Positions 32,965 through 44,094 of a stretch of 64,000 bases of DNA are shown in pieces (position 1 is the stretch's first letter; each line of letters starts with the position of its first letter). The stretch covers positions 25,366,977 through 25,430,976 of the forward strand of contig OX235271.1 of NCBI GenBank assembly GCA_944472155.2. Direction: 5' to 3'. The DNA is from Trichobilharzia szidati. Taxonomy: Eukaryota > Platyhelminthes > Trematoda > Strigeidida > Schistosomatidae. The translations under genes and the position numbers were made by a program. The notes under the pieces are model-generated. The model saw nothing but the letters and a program-made list of their open reading frames with translations, did no database searches and was not told where the DNA came from.

Positions 32965-33920
32965 AGTTGATCAGTCCTAACTAGCATGAAGTGTATGTGT
33001 TGAACTGTCTATTATTAGCTGTCACATAATAAAGACCCGCTACAGAAACAATTTCTGTTTTTCATTTAGTTTAATCCGTCAACTTAGAAGCCTTACTTTC
33101 AGCAGCATGAATTTCGACTTTATGACAACATTTAAAGAAGTGTAGGACAGGATCTGTGATATAGTTTTAAAACACCTACGGCAATTGTATCCCCTATATG
33201 AGTACAAGACCAAGTCTAAATTACTTTGTACTACTACTGTATACTACACTGTAATCTGTCAAATAAACTTATGTAGAGTTATGGCCTTATTTCACTATTC
33301 AACTGTTAACATTTAAGAACTCTAAGTCAACTCATAAAGTTACTGGTTTGTAGTGAATAATTAACCTGCTGAAACATGATTATTGGTGTGAAGAGAGAAA
33401 AGTGAAGGCTGAGGATTGGCACATTGTATATCAATTTGATGGAATCATGATTGGATTCTGTGATTTACTGCTGTTTTGATTAAATGAATCTCTGTCGGTA
33501 TAAGAACGATTTTATATTATTATCTCCAATATTATCATTGGTACTCATTTTGACATCAGTATGATATTGATGACGTATTTCTTCATTTTCACTAACTGTC
33601 AGTCAGTCAGTCAAATGCACCTAAGTAAATAATGATTGTATCCAGTTCTTCTGGCTCAGAATGTTAAACTGTTAGCCACTTAGTTAGTGAGTTATCGTCG
33701 AGATAACTTTATAAAGGGGCTCAAATGTTAGTTGATGCTTGTCACTTATATCCGAAAAGAATGAAAACGAATAAAACTAAGTATTGTTTACTTAATACCT
33801 AGTGAATTCCATTACTCGGAAGTAGAGCGGGTAATGTTTCGAAATTTGAAGAGAGTGGCACTGATTTTGAGTCCGGCACACACAGTTTGTCAGCTTTTGT
33901 CGACCCCTTTCAGTGAGTTT
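32965..33920. other. No recognisable gene
   Basis: Spacer between the two inverted RTE B copies. I see no coding or repeat signal apart from a short (CAGT) run at about 33600. Confidence 0.35.
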
Positions 33921-35148
33921 ATGTCAAGTTTATGTCATCATCGAACAAAGCATGGAATGGCAATCAAACCTCTACCTCAACTTCCTTGATAGACTTTGAG
34001 AAAGCCTTCGACAGCGTTGACCGCGAGGTAATTTGGAAACTACTCGAGTACTACGGCCTACACCAAATATTCATCAACCTCATTCAACAGCTGTACGATA
34101 ACGGCACATGTCAAGTGATCCACAACGGAAAACTCAGCGAAGCGTTTGGAGTAAAAACAGGAGTCAGACGAGGGTGCTTATTATCACCAATAATATTCCT
34201 AATTGCGGTGGACTGGATTATGCGTCAGACAGTGGGAAACGGGAACACAGGAATATCCTGGACCGACGTGAAGAATCTACAAGACCTGGATTTCGCAGAT
34301 GATTTATGTTTGATGTCACACAAAATCGAAGACTTACAAGCAAAAAGCGACAAGCTGGTCGAAGAAGCAGGCAGTGAAGACAGGACTCCAGGTAAACATA
34401 GACAAGACGGAGGTTCTGAAAATAACCAACCAACAACAGCAACAGCAGCAACATCCAGCGCCAATCACCATCAACGGGACGGATTTGAAACAGGTTACTT
34501 CATTCACTTATCTAGGGAGCATTGTCTCAACTACAGCACGAACGGACGAGGATGTCAAATCGAGAATCGGGAAGGCGAGAAACACATTCATCAACCTGAA
34601 ACCAATCGGGAAATCTTCGTCACTCACTCAGCCTGCATCAACAACAAATTCGGATTTTCAATACAAACGTCAAGTCAGTCACTTCTTCTATACGGATGGA
34701 TCAGAAACTTGACGGCGGGTCACAAAGAATATTTCCAACAGCCTGTTGCAGACCTTTATCAACAACTGTCTTCATTCGCTCTATACTGAAGATCAGATGG
34801 CCGGAAAGAACAAGAACCAACAAGAAACTATGGGAACAAACAAAACAAGAACCAATCGCTCAACAAATATGCAGGAGAAAGTGGAGATGGATTGGACACT
34901 CGTTGAGGAGGCCACTGGGTAACATTGCGCGTCAGGCCGTCGAGTGGAATGTGAAAGGGAAGTGGCGAGTGGGACGTCCAAGGGTGACATGGAGGAGATT
35001 GTGTGAAGAGGAGCTGAAACAGTATGGACTAACATGGATGCAAGTGAAAAGTGCAGCAGAAGACAGAAGCAAGTGGAGGCGTGCAGTTGAAGCCCTATGT
35101 TTCACTAGGAACCCAAGGGAACAAGAATAATGATAATAATGTCAAGTT
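33921..35148 (+). mobile_element. RTE family B copy with reverse transcriptase core, right arm of an inverted pair, 10-bp TSD
   Basis: atgtcaagtt at 33921-33930 and 35139-35148 flanks this copy. One long frame (33932-34789) reads LIDFEKAFDSVDREVIWKLL, ACQVIHNGK-type block, TGVRRGCLLSPIIFLIAVDW and the catalytic LDFADDLCLMSHKIEDL. A four-base insertion at about 34372 (gcaggcagtgaagac) then shifts the frame. The correct frame resumes at 34374-34712 with GLQVNIDKTEVLKIT and seven Gln. The C-terminal domain follows at 34696-35130 (LKIRWPERTRTNKKLWE, WRWIGHSLRRPLGN, VGRPRVTWRRLCEEE). It is 5'-truncated within the reverse transcriptase. Confidence 0.88.
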
Positions 35149-35149
35149 G

Positions 35150-35590
35150 CAGAAATTCAAAGAAAAGTTCAACAATTATCTGCATTTATAGCACTGTCCA
35201 TACTTCTGAAACAGCTGTAATGACTGTAAAATCCACTCTGACAATATCGAATGTATTTGACACCATGTATTAGAGCGGGTTTGTTAAATAGCTGTAAACA
35301 TCACAGCAGTTATCACAGAATGAAATTACCTGAAAATTTCTTTGAAATTCAAAGATTTTTAGTAGAATGTTATATTCTGCTTAGATGCCTTTTAGCAATG
35401 CGCCCACTCAACTTGCTCACCTGCAGTCTTCCGATAGGTACATCATCATCGAACTGCTTGATCACAGCACAACAGTCAATGCTTTCCACAAATTATTTTC
35501 CATTCGCCATATACTGTGTAGCCGTCGTAAATTAGCTCGACATTTTAGTTTTAATAAATTTTATTTTCTATAGTTGGTTTGTAAGGATTA
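35150..35590. other. No recognisable gene
   Basis: Non-coding intron sequence. The open frame 35251-35535 has no motif. Confidence 0.35.
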
Positions 35591-35656
35591 GTTTTGTTTT
35601 TACAAGTTGATCACGGATTGATATCAGTTAGAGAACCATTGAAAACCAGGGAGTAC

Positions 35657-35693
35657 TGGACAGCTGTTTCATCCTAGTTTGGGAATCATCGGC
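35657..35693 (-). ncRNA. Hammerhead ribozyme relic
   Basis: Mirror of the 35878 copy: CCGATGATTCCC-aaacta-GGATGAAACAGCTGTCC. U4 of the core is changed to C. Confidence 0.5.
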
Positions 35694-35877
35694 AGTACAC
35701 ACCCACTGCCAGCGTTCGAACCCAGGACCTTCCGGTTACAAGGCAAGCTAGTAACCTGATTCAATGGCTCATGGAATCTAACTTCTACCATTGAATCAGG
35801 TTCCAGTGGCTGAATGGTATACGAGCTTGCCTTGTAACCGGAAGGTCCTGGGTTCGAACGCTGGCAGTGGGTGTGTA

Positions 35878-35914
35878 CTGCCGATGATTCCCAAACTAGG
35901 ATGAAACAGCTGCC
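35878..35914 (+). ncRNA. Hammerhead ribozyme relic
   Basis: CCGATGA core (U4 to C), TCC/GGA stem II, GAAACAGCTG stem III strand. It is one core base from canonical. Confidence 0.5.
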
Positions 35915-36020
35915 CAGTACTCCAGTGCTGGTTTTCAATGGTTCTCTAACTGATATCAATCCATGATCAACTCCTAAAAATAAATTTTATAACAGAATTC
36001 TTCAGTTTTGATATACTTAC

Positions 36021-36103
36021 AATATCACTTTAACATTTCGTCCAAATCCATCCGATATTCTACCCATTTGACTGCGAAGTCGAATATGCCGTTTTCGCCA
36101 ATA
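36021..36103 (-). CDS. Doublecortin-domain protein, exon starting the second DCX domain
   Basis: This is an 83-nt exon with a TTTCAG acceptor (36109-36104) and a GTAAGTAT donor (36020-36013). It reads YWRKRHIRLRSQMGRISDGF and then GRNVKVI, followed by TT, which joins T of the next exon to give Phe. The end of this exon plus the start of the next gives NVKVIFVYRNGDTF, the start signature of a DCX domain. The stretch before it is a very basic linker, which in this family can help tubulin contact (inference). The frame is open and both junction phases agree. Confidence 0.75.
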
Positions 36104-36324
36104 CTGAAATGAAAATTCAAAAAAAAAACACATCCAAAACCCTTGAGTAACACACAGAAAGAAATATCAGTTTCAAAGAAAGAATGTTGACGAAAATTTA
36201 TGTCTATTTGAAAGTCTGCATTAGTTGAAGTTCATCAGTAAGGAATATTTCAAGCTATTAAAATGTTGATTTTCATTCAAACATTCTTAGAGAGTCTGTG
36301 GTGTGATTGGATTAATTTACCGTG

Positions 36325-37035
36325 GACTAAGAAAAAGACTCTGTAGAGGACCTGAATTTTGCGGATGATTTATGCCTAATGTTACACAAACTCAAAGATA
36401 TGCAGGAGAAAACCAACAAGTTGGCAGAAGTAGCAGGCAGTGAAGACAGGACTCTAGGTGACCATAGAGAAGACAGAGGTGATGAGGATAACCAGCCAAC
36501 AGCAGCAACAACAACAACGGCACCAATCACTATCAGAGGGAGAAATTTGAAGAAGGTCACTTCCTTCACTTATCTGGGCAGCATTGTTTCAACTACAAGC
36601 GACACAAATGAAGAAATCAAGGCCAGTGAGGATCAGGAAGGTAAGACACACCCTCACTACCATGAAATCAGTGTGGAAGTCTGCTGCAATCTGCATAAGG
36701 AATTCGATCCGAATCCTCAACACTAATGTCAAATCAGTGCCTCTGTATACTTCAGATATTTAGCGTTCAGGTTACGCAATGCATTCACAACAGGCTGCAG
36801 ACTTTTATTAAGAGCTACCTTCTCTACCTACTGAAGACCAGATGACTGGAAAGGATATGCAAGTGACAAGAAAGTCTGGCGATGAACCAATGAATAACCT
36901 ATCGCCTAAAAAATATACAGATAAAAATGAAGACAGGCTGGTAATAAACTTAAAAGACCGTTGAGTAACATCACCTGTCGAGCAGATCCTCGAGTGGGAA
37001 TGATGAATTGGGTGCGCATCTGAATGGGGGATATG
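36325..37035 (+). mobile_element. RTE-like fragment, family B/C relative
   Basis: From the FADD region (LNFADDLCLMLHKLKDMQEK) through a frame broken by the same gcaggcagtgaagac insertion as the 34.37 kb copy, then APITIRGRNLKKVTSFTYLG and the start of the C-terminal domain. It ends at about 37035 in the ...CGAGTGGGAATGATGAATTG region, where an RTE A copy begins. Confidence 0.7.
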
Positions 37036-37039
37036 GCGC

Positions 37040-38395
37040 GCAATTATGCTCCTGTCTATTCCAAACAATATACTAAGCCGTACCATCCTGGAGAGAATCA
37101 AACATGCTCTGGATGAAAAACTTCGACCGGAACAGGCTGGATTCAGAAGAAACAAGTCACGCATTGATCAAATCGCCACACTACGGATCATTATTGAACA
37201 AAGCTTAGAATGTCAGTCACCTCTCTATCTCAACTTCATCGACCTTGAAAAGGCCTTCGACAGCGTCGATCGAGAGGTGCTTTGGCAACTACTTCGCCAC
37301 TACGGGGTGCCACCGACAATAATACATCTCATCCAGCAGCTGTACGACAATGCCGCATGCCAAGTAATCCACAACGGGAAACTTACGGAATCCTTCGAAG
37401 TGAGGACAGGAGTAAGACAAGCTGGCTGCCTACTATCGCCAATGATTTTCCTGATTGCAGTAGACTGGATAATGCGACAAACAGTGGCGGGCAATGAGGA
37501 AACAGGCATAAAATGGACACACACAAAAAACTTGGAGGATCTGGACTTCGCCGATGATATATGTCTGAGTTCCCACAAACTGGAAGATATGCAAGTGAAA
37601 AGCAACAAGTTGGCAGAAGAAGCATCAAAGATAGGACTTCAGGTGAACATAGAGAAAACAGAGGTAATGAAGATTCCTGGACAAGAACAACAACAACAGA
37701 CAACGATCAGCATAAATGGGAGGAACCTGAAAGAAACAACCTCCTTCACCAACCGACCTGGGAAGCATCGTTTCAACTACAGGCAGACGGAACTGACGAG
37801 GATATCAAAGCAAGAATCGGAAAAGCAAGACAAGCTTTCACTACTCTCAAGTCTGTGTGGAGGTCAACAGCACTCAGCATCAAAAATAAGATCCGGATTT
37901 TCAACTCCAATGTGAAGTCAGTGCTACTCACTATTCGGATCAGAGACTTGCACTGCGCGTCATAAAGAGCATCTCAAACAAACTACAGACCTTCGTTAAC
38001 AGTTGTCTTCGCTCAATACTCAAGATCAGACGGCCGGTCAGAAAAGATCAGCAGCAGGGATCTCTGGCAATAAGCGAACCAACCAGCAGGAATCGATTGT
38101 GAAACAAATAGGCAGGAAGAAATGGAGATGGATTGGCTGGCCGTACTTTGAGGAAACCATCAAGTGACATCACTAGACAAGCCATTGCTTGAGTGGAACC
38201 CGAAAGGGAAATGGCGAGTTGGTCGTCAGTGCAAGGGTGACTTGGAGGAGGTCATGTGAAGAGGAGATGAAAACATGTGGGCAGACATGGAGCCAGGTGA
38301 AGACTCTAGCAGAGAACCGAACGCAATGGAGACGCACGACTGAAGTCCTATGTTCCTCTAGGTATTAAAGGAAACAATAATATAATAATAATACT
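37040..38395 (+). mobile_element. RTE family A copy with nearly complete reverse transcriptase core
   Basis: The frame at 37046-37915 reads LSRTILERIKHALDEKLRPE, QAGFRRNKSRIDQIATLRII, IDLEKAFDSVDREVLWQLLR, TGVRQAGCLLSPMIFLIAVD and LDFADDICLSSHKLEDMQVK, then GLQVNIEKTEVMKIPGQEQQ. The frame slips at the TYL.S position (about 37755). The C-terminal domain is frameshifted (WRWIGWPYFEET block at about 38130) and ends in the family A 3' end with AATAATATAA. It is the best A copy for the catalytic core. The endonuclease is missing. Confidence 0.85.
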
Positions 38396-38399
38396 TGGC

Positions 38400-38855
38400 C
38401 AGTTGGCACAGACTTTAGGGAATAAAGTGAAACGAAACCGGGCTGAACTGAAGCTAAATGCTCCACTCCGAACGTGAGAGAATACTAATATTGCACTAAT
38501 TTTAGATACCATGCGTGAAAACGCAGTTGAAATTTACAACAACTATCAGCATGCCACCTACTTTTTGAAGCATAGAAATTTTTTATTCTGCTATTTCTGG
38601 GTTCTTTCAGTCGAGCGTTTTAATCGCGGAACTTCCAATTTCTTCTTAAATAATACTAACTTTAAGATGAGAGGGTCTTTCCATTTCTTCATTGATGTAG
38701 TAACTGTCACTCCTGATTAATTTAAAATTGATTAGCTATCTGCGGAATTTCGATTATCCTGTTGATAACTTTTGTTGCTTTATTTATTTGGCTAACCCTT
38801 ATATTCAACCTGTTCTTTATCACCTGATAACTTTGATCTCTAGCAACAGAAGTGA
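38400..38855. other. No gene; possible SINE tail relic at the left
   Basis: 38400-38490 shows TGCTCCACTCCGAACGTGAG, a SINE-tail look-alike. The remainder has no signal. Confidence 0.35.
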
Positions 38856-38859
38856 GCCA

Positions 38860-38990
38860 AAGGGTGACGAAACATTGGAAGACAACCTCTTGCATCTTAA
38901 AGTTGAAACTGAACATGTTGTCTGAAGAGGCAATGAAACCTCCCCAGTCAAATCACGCAGCTCAGATAAGGTGACAGCACCGAAATAATC
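38860..38990 (+). repeat. Unnamed interspersed repeat
   Basis: Related to 24240-24360 (GACAACCTCTTGCATC, CATGTTGTCTGAAGAGGCAA, CGCAGCTCAGATAAGG). Confidence 0.4.
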
Positions 38991-39224
38991 CACATGACTT
39001 GGATATCTTCCCTATCACTTTAGATACGTTGTTTAACATAGCAGATAATTGGTCCTGAACTGAATATTTTGAATTGTAGCCAGACTGCAGCATGTGTAGT
39101 CCTGGTTACTTACTAACTATTTAATATAAAGTCAAGGTCTGATTGGCGACATCAACTTTCTGATATCAATAATTTACACAAATTCTCTTTAAGATCAACA
39201 AGTGACGTAATTTAGCAGCACAGC

Positions 39225-39695
39225 TGAGGTAAATCTAATGTAAATTTTGGTACAAACTGATATCAGTTTTATAACAATTGAAAACAAGCACCGACTAGAC
39301 AGCTGTTTCATCTTAGTTCATCAGTGAGTACCTATAACTTCCCTAGGCGCAAAGCCTAGAACCTTCACGTTATAAGGACAACGAGATGACCGTTCAGCTT
39401 CTGGGTAAGAGATCAGTGACCATCATGACAGGGTAAACTGGACTCCCATCGATGGTACTGGCTAATAGTAATGCTACTTCGTTAAATGATAGAAGTCAGA
39501 ATTCACGTATCATTGAATTCTGACCTAATGGCTGAATAGTCAATAGGTTGACTTTGTTACTTGAAGATCCTTGAGTTGATCGCCGATAGGGTTGTGGGTT
39601 TTCACTGTTGTAGGGCCCCTAACTAGGACAAAACAGCTGTTCAGTCAGAGCCGTTTGGTTTTCAAATATTGTCGGTTCATAAGGAAGTCTAAACA
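39225..39695. repeat. Hammerhead-type SINE pair, inverted, diverged
   Basis: Minus-strand unit at about 39225-39520 and plus-strand unit at about 39520-39695 meet near GAATTCA. The minus hammerhead (39297-39330) keeps CACTGATGA and GATGAAACAGCTGTC but has lost stem II. The plus one (39605-39642) has lost the first core half. Confidence 0.55.
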
Positions 39696-39702
39696 GAAAT
39701 TA

Positions 39703-40350
39703 ATAATAATAATAATAATTTGCTTTATTCCAAAACAGTACTTGTGATACAGAATGGAATTCTCAGCATTTTTACTACAGTATTGCATCCAGTTTGTACA
39801 TTATCAATAAATAGAATTCTACATAGATTGAGGAAACCGCAGTTCATTATTACAACAATACATTGGCATGTCAGTAGCAAAGGTAAAGCTGAAACAGTGT
39901 TTGAAGGTGTTAGAAAAGTGGGAGCTGTCTTATTAACTGGCGTAAGCGAGAGAAAGAGACAAAGCAGCACATAACGGAAAAAGAAGAGAGAGAAAAGGAA
40001 CAGAAAGAAAGAAAATGTTGTACCTATTGGTGAAGTGGGTTGGAAAGATGAGATCCAGTTGTACTAATGACTATTTAATGAATTATAGGTGTCACGCCTG
40101 ATGCTTTCTTTATCACACAGAACACGAGCTAAGTAGGGTATGGTTGAGTTTTTGTATTTGCTGGTGCGAGCATATAGTTTTCTATATTGGCTTCTAGTTT
40201 TACCTGATGAGATGCAAGGGGAGAGTTGTGAGTGAAGAGGGTGGTGTGAGTTAGATAAGATGGATTTGGCCCATTTTTCACATGAGTCAATGTGCCTGTC
40301 AACCAAAATATTAACAAGCTGGTTAAGTGGCAAATGCGATTCCCCACAAA
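39703..40350 (-). mobile_element. CR1-like LINE 3' end
   Basis: The minus frame 40064-40333 reads MPLNQLVNILVDRHIDSCEK and YARTSKYKNSTIPYLARVLC, matching the C-terminus of the 30 kb CR1 copy. The 3' untranslated part (about 39720-40060) ends with GGAATAAAGC and an (ATT) tail at 39703-39720. Confidence 0.75.
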
Positions 40351-40354
40351 AATT

Positions 40355-40660
40355 ATCAGTTGGATTAATTATAATAACTTCTTTGTCAAACTCTGCAGTT
40401 ATAAAGCCATGAAATTTATCACATGATAGTCATTAAAGGTGAGGATAAAGGTTGTTAGAAATAGTGGTTTGCCGTATAAAAGTAAAAGGCACAATAATAG
40501 GTAGTCGGCTTTGATGGTGTTTTAAATGAATGTGAAAACCAATTACCCAATCAAGGATATAAGAAATAATGATTTAATGATATGTTCGTGAAATTTGAAA
40601 TTCAATTTTCATGCGGTAACCTATAATTGGTGGAAGGAGAGATGATTTGAAAGGAATACA
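40355..40660. other. No recognisable gene
   Basis: May hold more decayed CR1 sequence. Nothing firm. Confidence 0.3.
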
Positions 40661-40664
40661 CGAA

Positions 40665-40860
40665 TATTAGTTTGTTTATTTGATATATCACACAGTGAAA
40701 CAGTATTATTTACTGGATGACGTTTCGAACAAAATTTATTGTTCATAATCATATCAATTATAAACGTCATCCAGTAAATAATACTATTTCATTGTGTGAT
40801 ATATCAAATAAACAAACTAATGTGGAATTACTTACTACCACAGTGCCCAAGTTTTACACA
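40665..40860. repeat. Palindromic Penelope-like element ends
   Basis: The left arm 40671-40735 (minus-strand PLE end with the full stem-loop motif at 40715-40760) mirrors the right arm 40770-40835. The right side lacks the stem-loop. The right flank continues with the PLE outer end (TGGAATTACTTACTACCACA). Confidence 0.7.
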
Positions 40861-40869
40861 TATATGAAT

Positions 40870-41265
40870 AGACGAATATAATAAGCTTAATGTCATTTGA
40901 AAGGATGTCAAGTAATAATAATAATAATTTCATACATTTGTTCCCCTTAATGAATTTGAACAAAGCAACAACTACAGATTTAGCAGAATAAAATGGTACC
41001 ATATTTTATTTCGTCGCCTTCTCTTCAGCTGCTTACAGGGCAAAAACATTATTAAATGTATCTAAATGTATCTTGCACAGAGTTCATTTTAAACAGAGAT
41101 CAATCGATCAATATACGCATACATTAATAATATAAACATATGTATATATATATATGCAATATTGAACACAATTCCGAGCAATAATAATCATACAAAATGA
41201 AAGCTTTTCAGTATCTCGCACCAGGATGGAAAATATCCAGTTACCAGGGCAAACAAAGACTGATA
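40870..41265. other. No gene; AT microsatellite
   Basis: Contains a TATATA run at about 41140-41155. Confidence 0.35.
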
Positions 41266-41269
41266 ACTG

Positions 41270-41795
41270 ATTCTTTCTGAACGCACAAATCAGGTTTTAG
41301 GCGCTTGATGGAAAAGGCTTCAGCAAACTTAAGGAGCATTGAACTCAACTAGTCGTTTCCAATCTAAATCCCTTCGTAAGGCCATTTTGGCGCGTGATGT
41401 AACTTGACCGTGTCTACTCAACGTATATACAATCCATTTGTTTGCTTTTGCTATGGATCTCTATAGTGATTTCAGAGTAACTAAAGTTAGTCTTCCAATC
41501 CGCGTATTGGTTGACTTTGATATCCTCATCCGTGCCACATGTAGTTGGAACGATGCTACCTGTCCATTTCAGGTAAGTGAGACAAACTAATTCGTTTGGA
41601 TTTCTCCCTCTGATGGTGTTTGTTGTTACTGGTTGAGTATCTTAAGCATTTCTGTCTTTTCTACGCTTAGTTGAATTGCTCTGCTCATTGCTTCGCCTGC
41701 CAACTTGTTGGTTTTCACCCGCAGATCTTCGAGTGCGTAAAACATGAAAAGCGAAATTTAGAGCCTCTGAGTTGTTTTGCTGTGTTCACTGTATA
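41270..41795 (-). mobile_element. RTE-like LINE fragment, diverged
   Basis: The complement shows the FTYLKWT..IVPTTCGTDEDIK region (about 41510-41600), the KTEML/Gln-poor linker and the LAGEAMSRAI region (about 41670-41700). Many breaks. Both termini are missing. Confidence 0.6.
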
Positions 41796-41799
41796 CTTG

Positions 41800-42455
41800 C
41801 CTTCTTTTTCATGTGAATAACTGTACCAGCGTAGATTTCGTCAGGAACAGAAATTAACTACAGAGTCACTGAAAGTCAAACACTCACAAATGACATTGGC
41901 TATCGTTTGCAAATGAAGTCTTCTTCTCAACAAAGGTTCAATACAATATACAAATAATTTAGACTAAAGAAAACAATATCCTTAATATTTAAACAGACAA
42001 AAATCAATGTGTGTGATAAATTTTTTGATTTTGCTTAGTGTTACTTTTTTTCTCTCACCTTTTTCGGATCGTGTAGATAATTATTAGTACCGAAATCATT
42101 CCTAAACTGAAAAGTGTAGTTTTCACTCCTTCTCAAAATCAAACAGAAAAATAAATCATTGAAACAAACACTAATTTTAGTACTACTAATTTCATCCAGT
42201 ATGTTTTGCTTACAAAAAGATAAATAAATGTACTTTGAAAATAAGGTCAGCCTGCTGAAAACAGTCGAAAAAAAATTGAAAAAGAAAAGAGGATTGACTA
42301 ATATTCAATCAGAGACAAATTGATCTTAAAATAAGAAGTACAAACAGAGAGATAAGCTTGATCAGCTGGTAACAATTTGGAGGGAGTTTCTATCTCTCTC
42401 TCTCACTAGGATCAATAGTACAAGTAAACTGTTAAATATCAAGTGATTTCTTTTT
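41800..42455. other. No recognisable gene
   Basis: AT-rich intron sequence with a (TC) run at about 42390-42402. Confidence 0.35.
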
Positions 42456-42459
42456 TCAA

Positions 42460-42640
42460 GTGTTAGCTTGTATGGATTTGACTGGTTTTAGATTTGGTTA
42501 TGGATTGTTATCGGCTATAGAACCATTGGGAAACCAAAGGGTAATGGATAGCTACCTCGTCCGAATAAAAATCGAATCCCCCAAAATCCAGATTACGAGG
42601 TAAGCTAGTTGACAACTCTTCATTGGGCGGGTGATTCATT
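42460..42640 (-). repeat. Hammerhead-type SINE, diverged
   Basis: The complement shows GGTTTCCCAATGGTTCTATA and the relic TTCGGACGAGGTAGCTATCC. The GAAA half is no longer intact. Confidence 0.45.
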
Positions 42641-42869
42641 ATTTTAACGAAATATTAATGTAAGATAGAATCTTAAATGCCTGAGTGTACTGATAGTGTT
42701 GTGTGAGTGTTTGTATGTTGGAGGTGGGGTGAGGGCGAGAGGATTTATTCAGTGACATTTTGAATCTACAAAAGAAACTTGTTAAACATTAATGGCGTAT
42801 CAGTTCATGAAAGACTTATTATTAAGAATCAACATTAAATGCCTATGAGTAACTGTGGGTTCTTCCTAT

Positions 42870-43030
42870 AGCGTCGGTGGCACAGCTGTTAGGACTCTCG
42901 CCGACCATGCACATGGTCCGGGGCTCGATCCCCTGCCGACGCACACCTGATATCTATGGGCGGCCTGCAAAATTTGGGCTACCGATATCACATGCTGAAA
43001 ATTCCATACTTGTAACAAAAATACTGTGTG
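42870..43030 (+). mobile_element. SINE with CR1-type tail
   Basis: Head GCGTCGGTGGCACAGCTGTT, B box GGGGCTCGATCCCC, middle CTGCAAAATTTGGGCTACCG, tail TGCTGAAAATTCCATACTTG. Same structure as 29780-29945. The body shared with RTE is absent. Confidence 0.7.
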
Positions 43031-43179
43031 GTTTCAAGCTATAATCAAAAGAAAAAAGAAAAATAAATAGTCATTCCTAAGCACATTTGAATAATATACG
43101 TGTAAATGATGAGTCCTCATATACTCCTCTTCATGATCTGACTCTTTGGTGTTCAGCTTACAATGGTAATAATCTCGAC

Positions 43180-44092
43180 TAGTTTACTCGCGAGAGAAGA
43201 CAGGGATATCCTGAACCGACGTGAAGAACCTAGAAGACCTGGATTTCGCAGATGACTTATGTTTGACGTCACACAAAATCGAAGACTTACAAGCGAAAAC
43301 CGACAAACTGGTCGAAGAAGCAGCAAAGACAGGACTGAAGGTGAACATAGACAACACGGAGGTTATGAAAATAACCAACCAACCAACAACAACAACAGCA
43401 GCAACATCCACCGCCAATCACCATCAACGGGAGGGATTTGAAAGAGGTTACTTCATTCATTCTGACCTAGGGAGCATTGTCTCAACTACAGGAGGAACGG
43501 ATGAGGAAGTCAAATCGAGAATCGGGAAGGCGAGAAACACATTCATCAACCTGAAACCAATCTGGAAATCTTCGTCACTCAACTCTGCATCAACCACAAA
43601 ATTCGGATTTTCAATACAAACGTCAAGTCAGTCAGTTCTTCTATATGGATCAGAAACTTGGCCAGTGTGTCACAAAGAATATTTCCAACAGCCTGTTGCA
43701 GTCCTTTATCAACAACTGTCTTCGTTCTATACTGAAAATTAGATGGTCGGAAAGAGTCACCAACAAGAAACTATGGGAACAAACAAACAAAACAAGAACC
43801 AATCGCTCAACAAATATGCAGGAGAAAGTGGAGATGGATTGGGCACTCGCTGAGGAGGCCGCTGGGTGACATCGCGTGTCAGGCCATAGCTCGAGTGGAA
43901 GCCGAAAGGGAAGTGGCGAGTGGGACGTCCAACGGTGACATGGAGGACATCGTGTGAAGAGCAATTGAAACAGTATGGACTAAAATGGATGCAGATGAAA
44001 AGAACAGCAGAAGACAGAAACAAGTGGAGACGTGCAGTTGAAGCCCTTTGTTCCACTAGGAACCCAAGGGAACAATAATAATAATAGTTTAC
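43180..44092 (+). mobile_element. RTE family B copy, 5'-truncated, short TSD
   Basis: tagtttac at 43180-43187 and 44085-44092 may be the target duplication. The frame at 43221-43742 reads LDFADDLCLTSHKIEDLQAK, GLKVNIDNTEVMKITNQ, then a frameshift within the CAA repeat, GSIVSTTGGTDEEVKSRIGK, ARNTFINLKPIWKSSSL, and LYGSETWPVCHKE. The WRWIGHSLRRPLGD-like block and 3' end follow in another frame. Confidence 0.82.
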
Positions 44093-44094
44093 AC

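Larger units (their letters stand above)
35600..35985. repeat. Palindromic pair of hammerhead-type SINEs
   Basis: Arms 35614-35760 and 35810-35965 are near-perfect reverse complements with about 50 bp between. Each carries the tRNA-like head (GGTCCTGGGTTCGAAC), the hammerhead segment and the 3' part (TTCTCTAACTGATATCAATC). Only 35 bp separate it from DCX exon 3, so the intron transcript could form a long hairpin near the splice donor. Confidence 0.8.
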
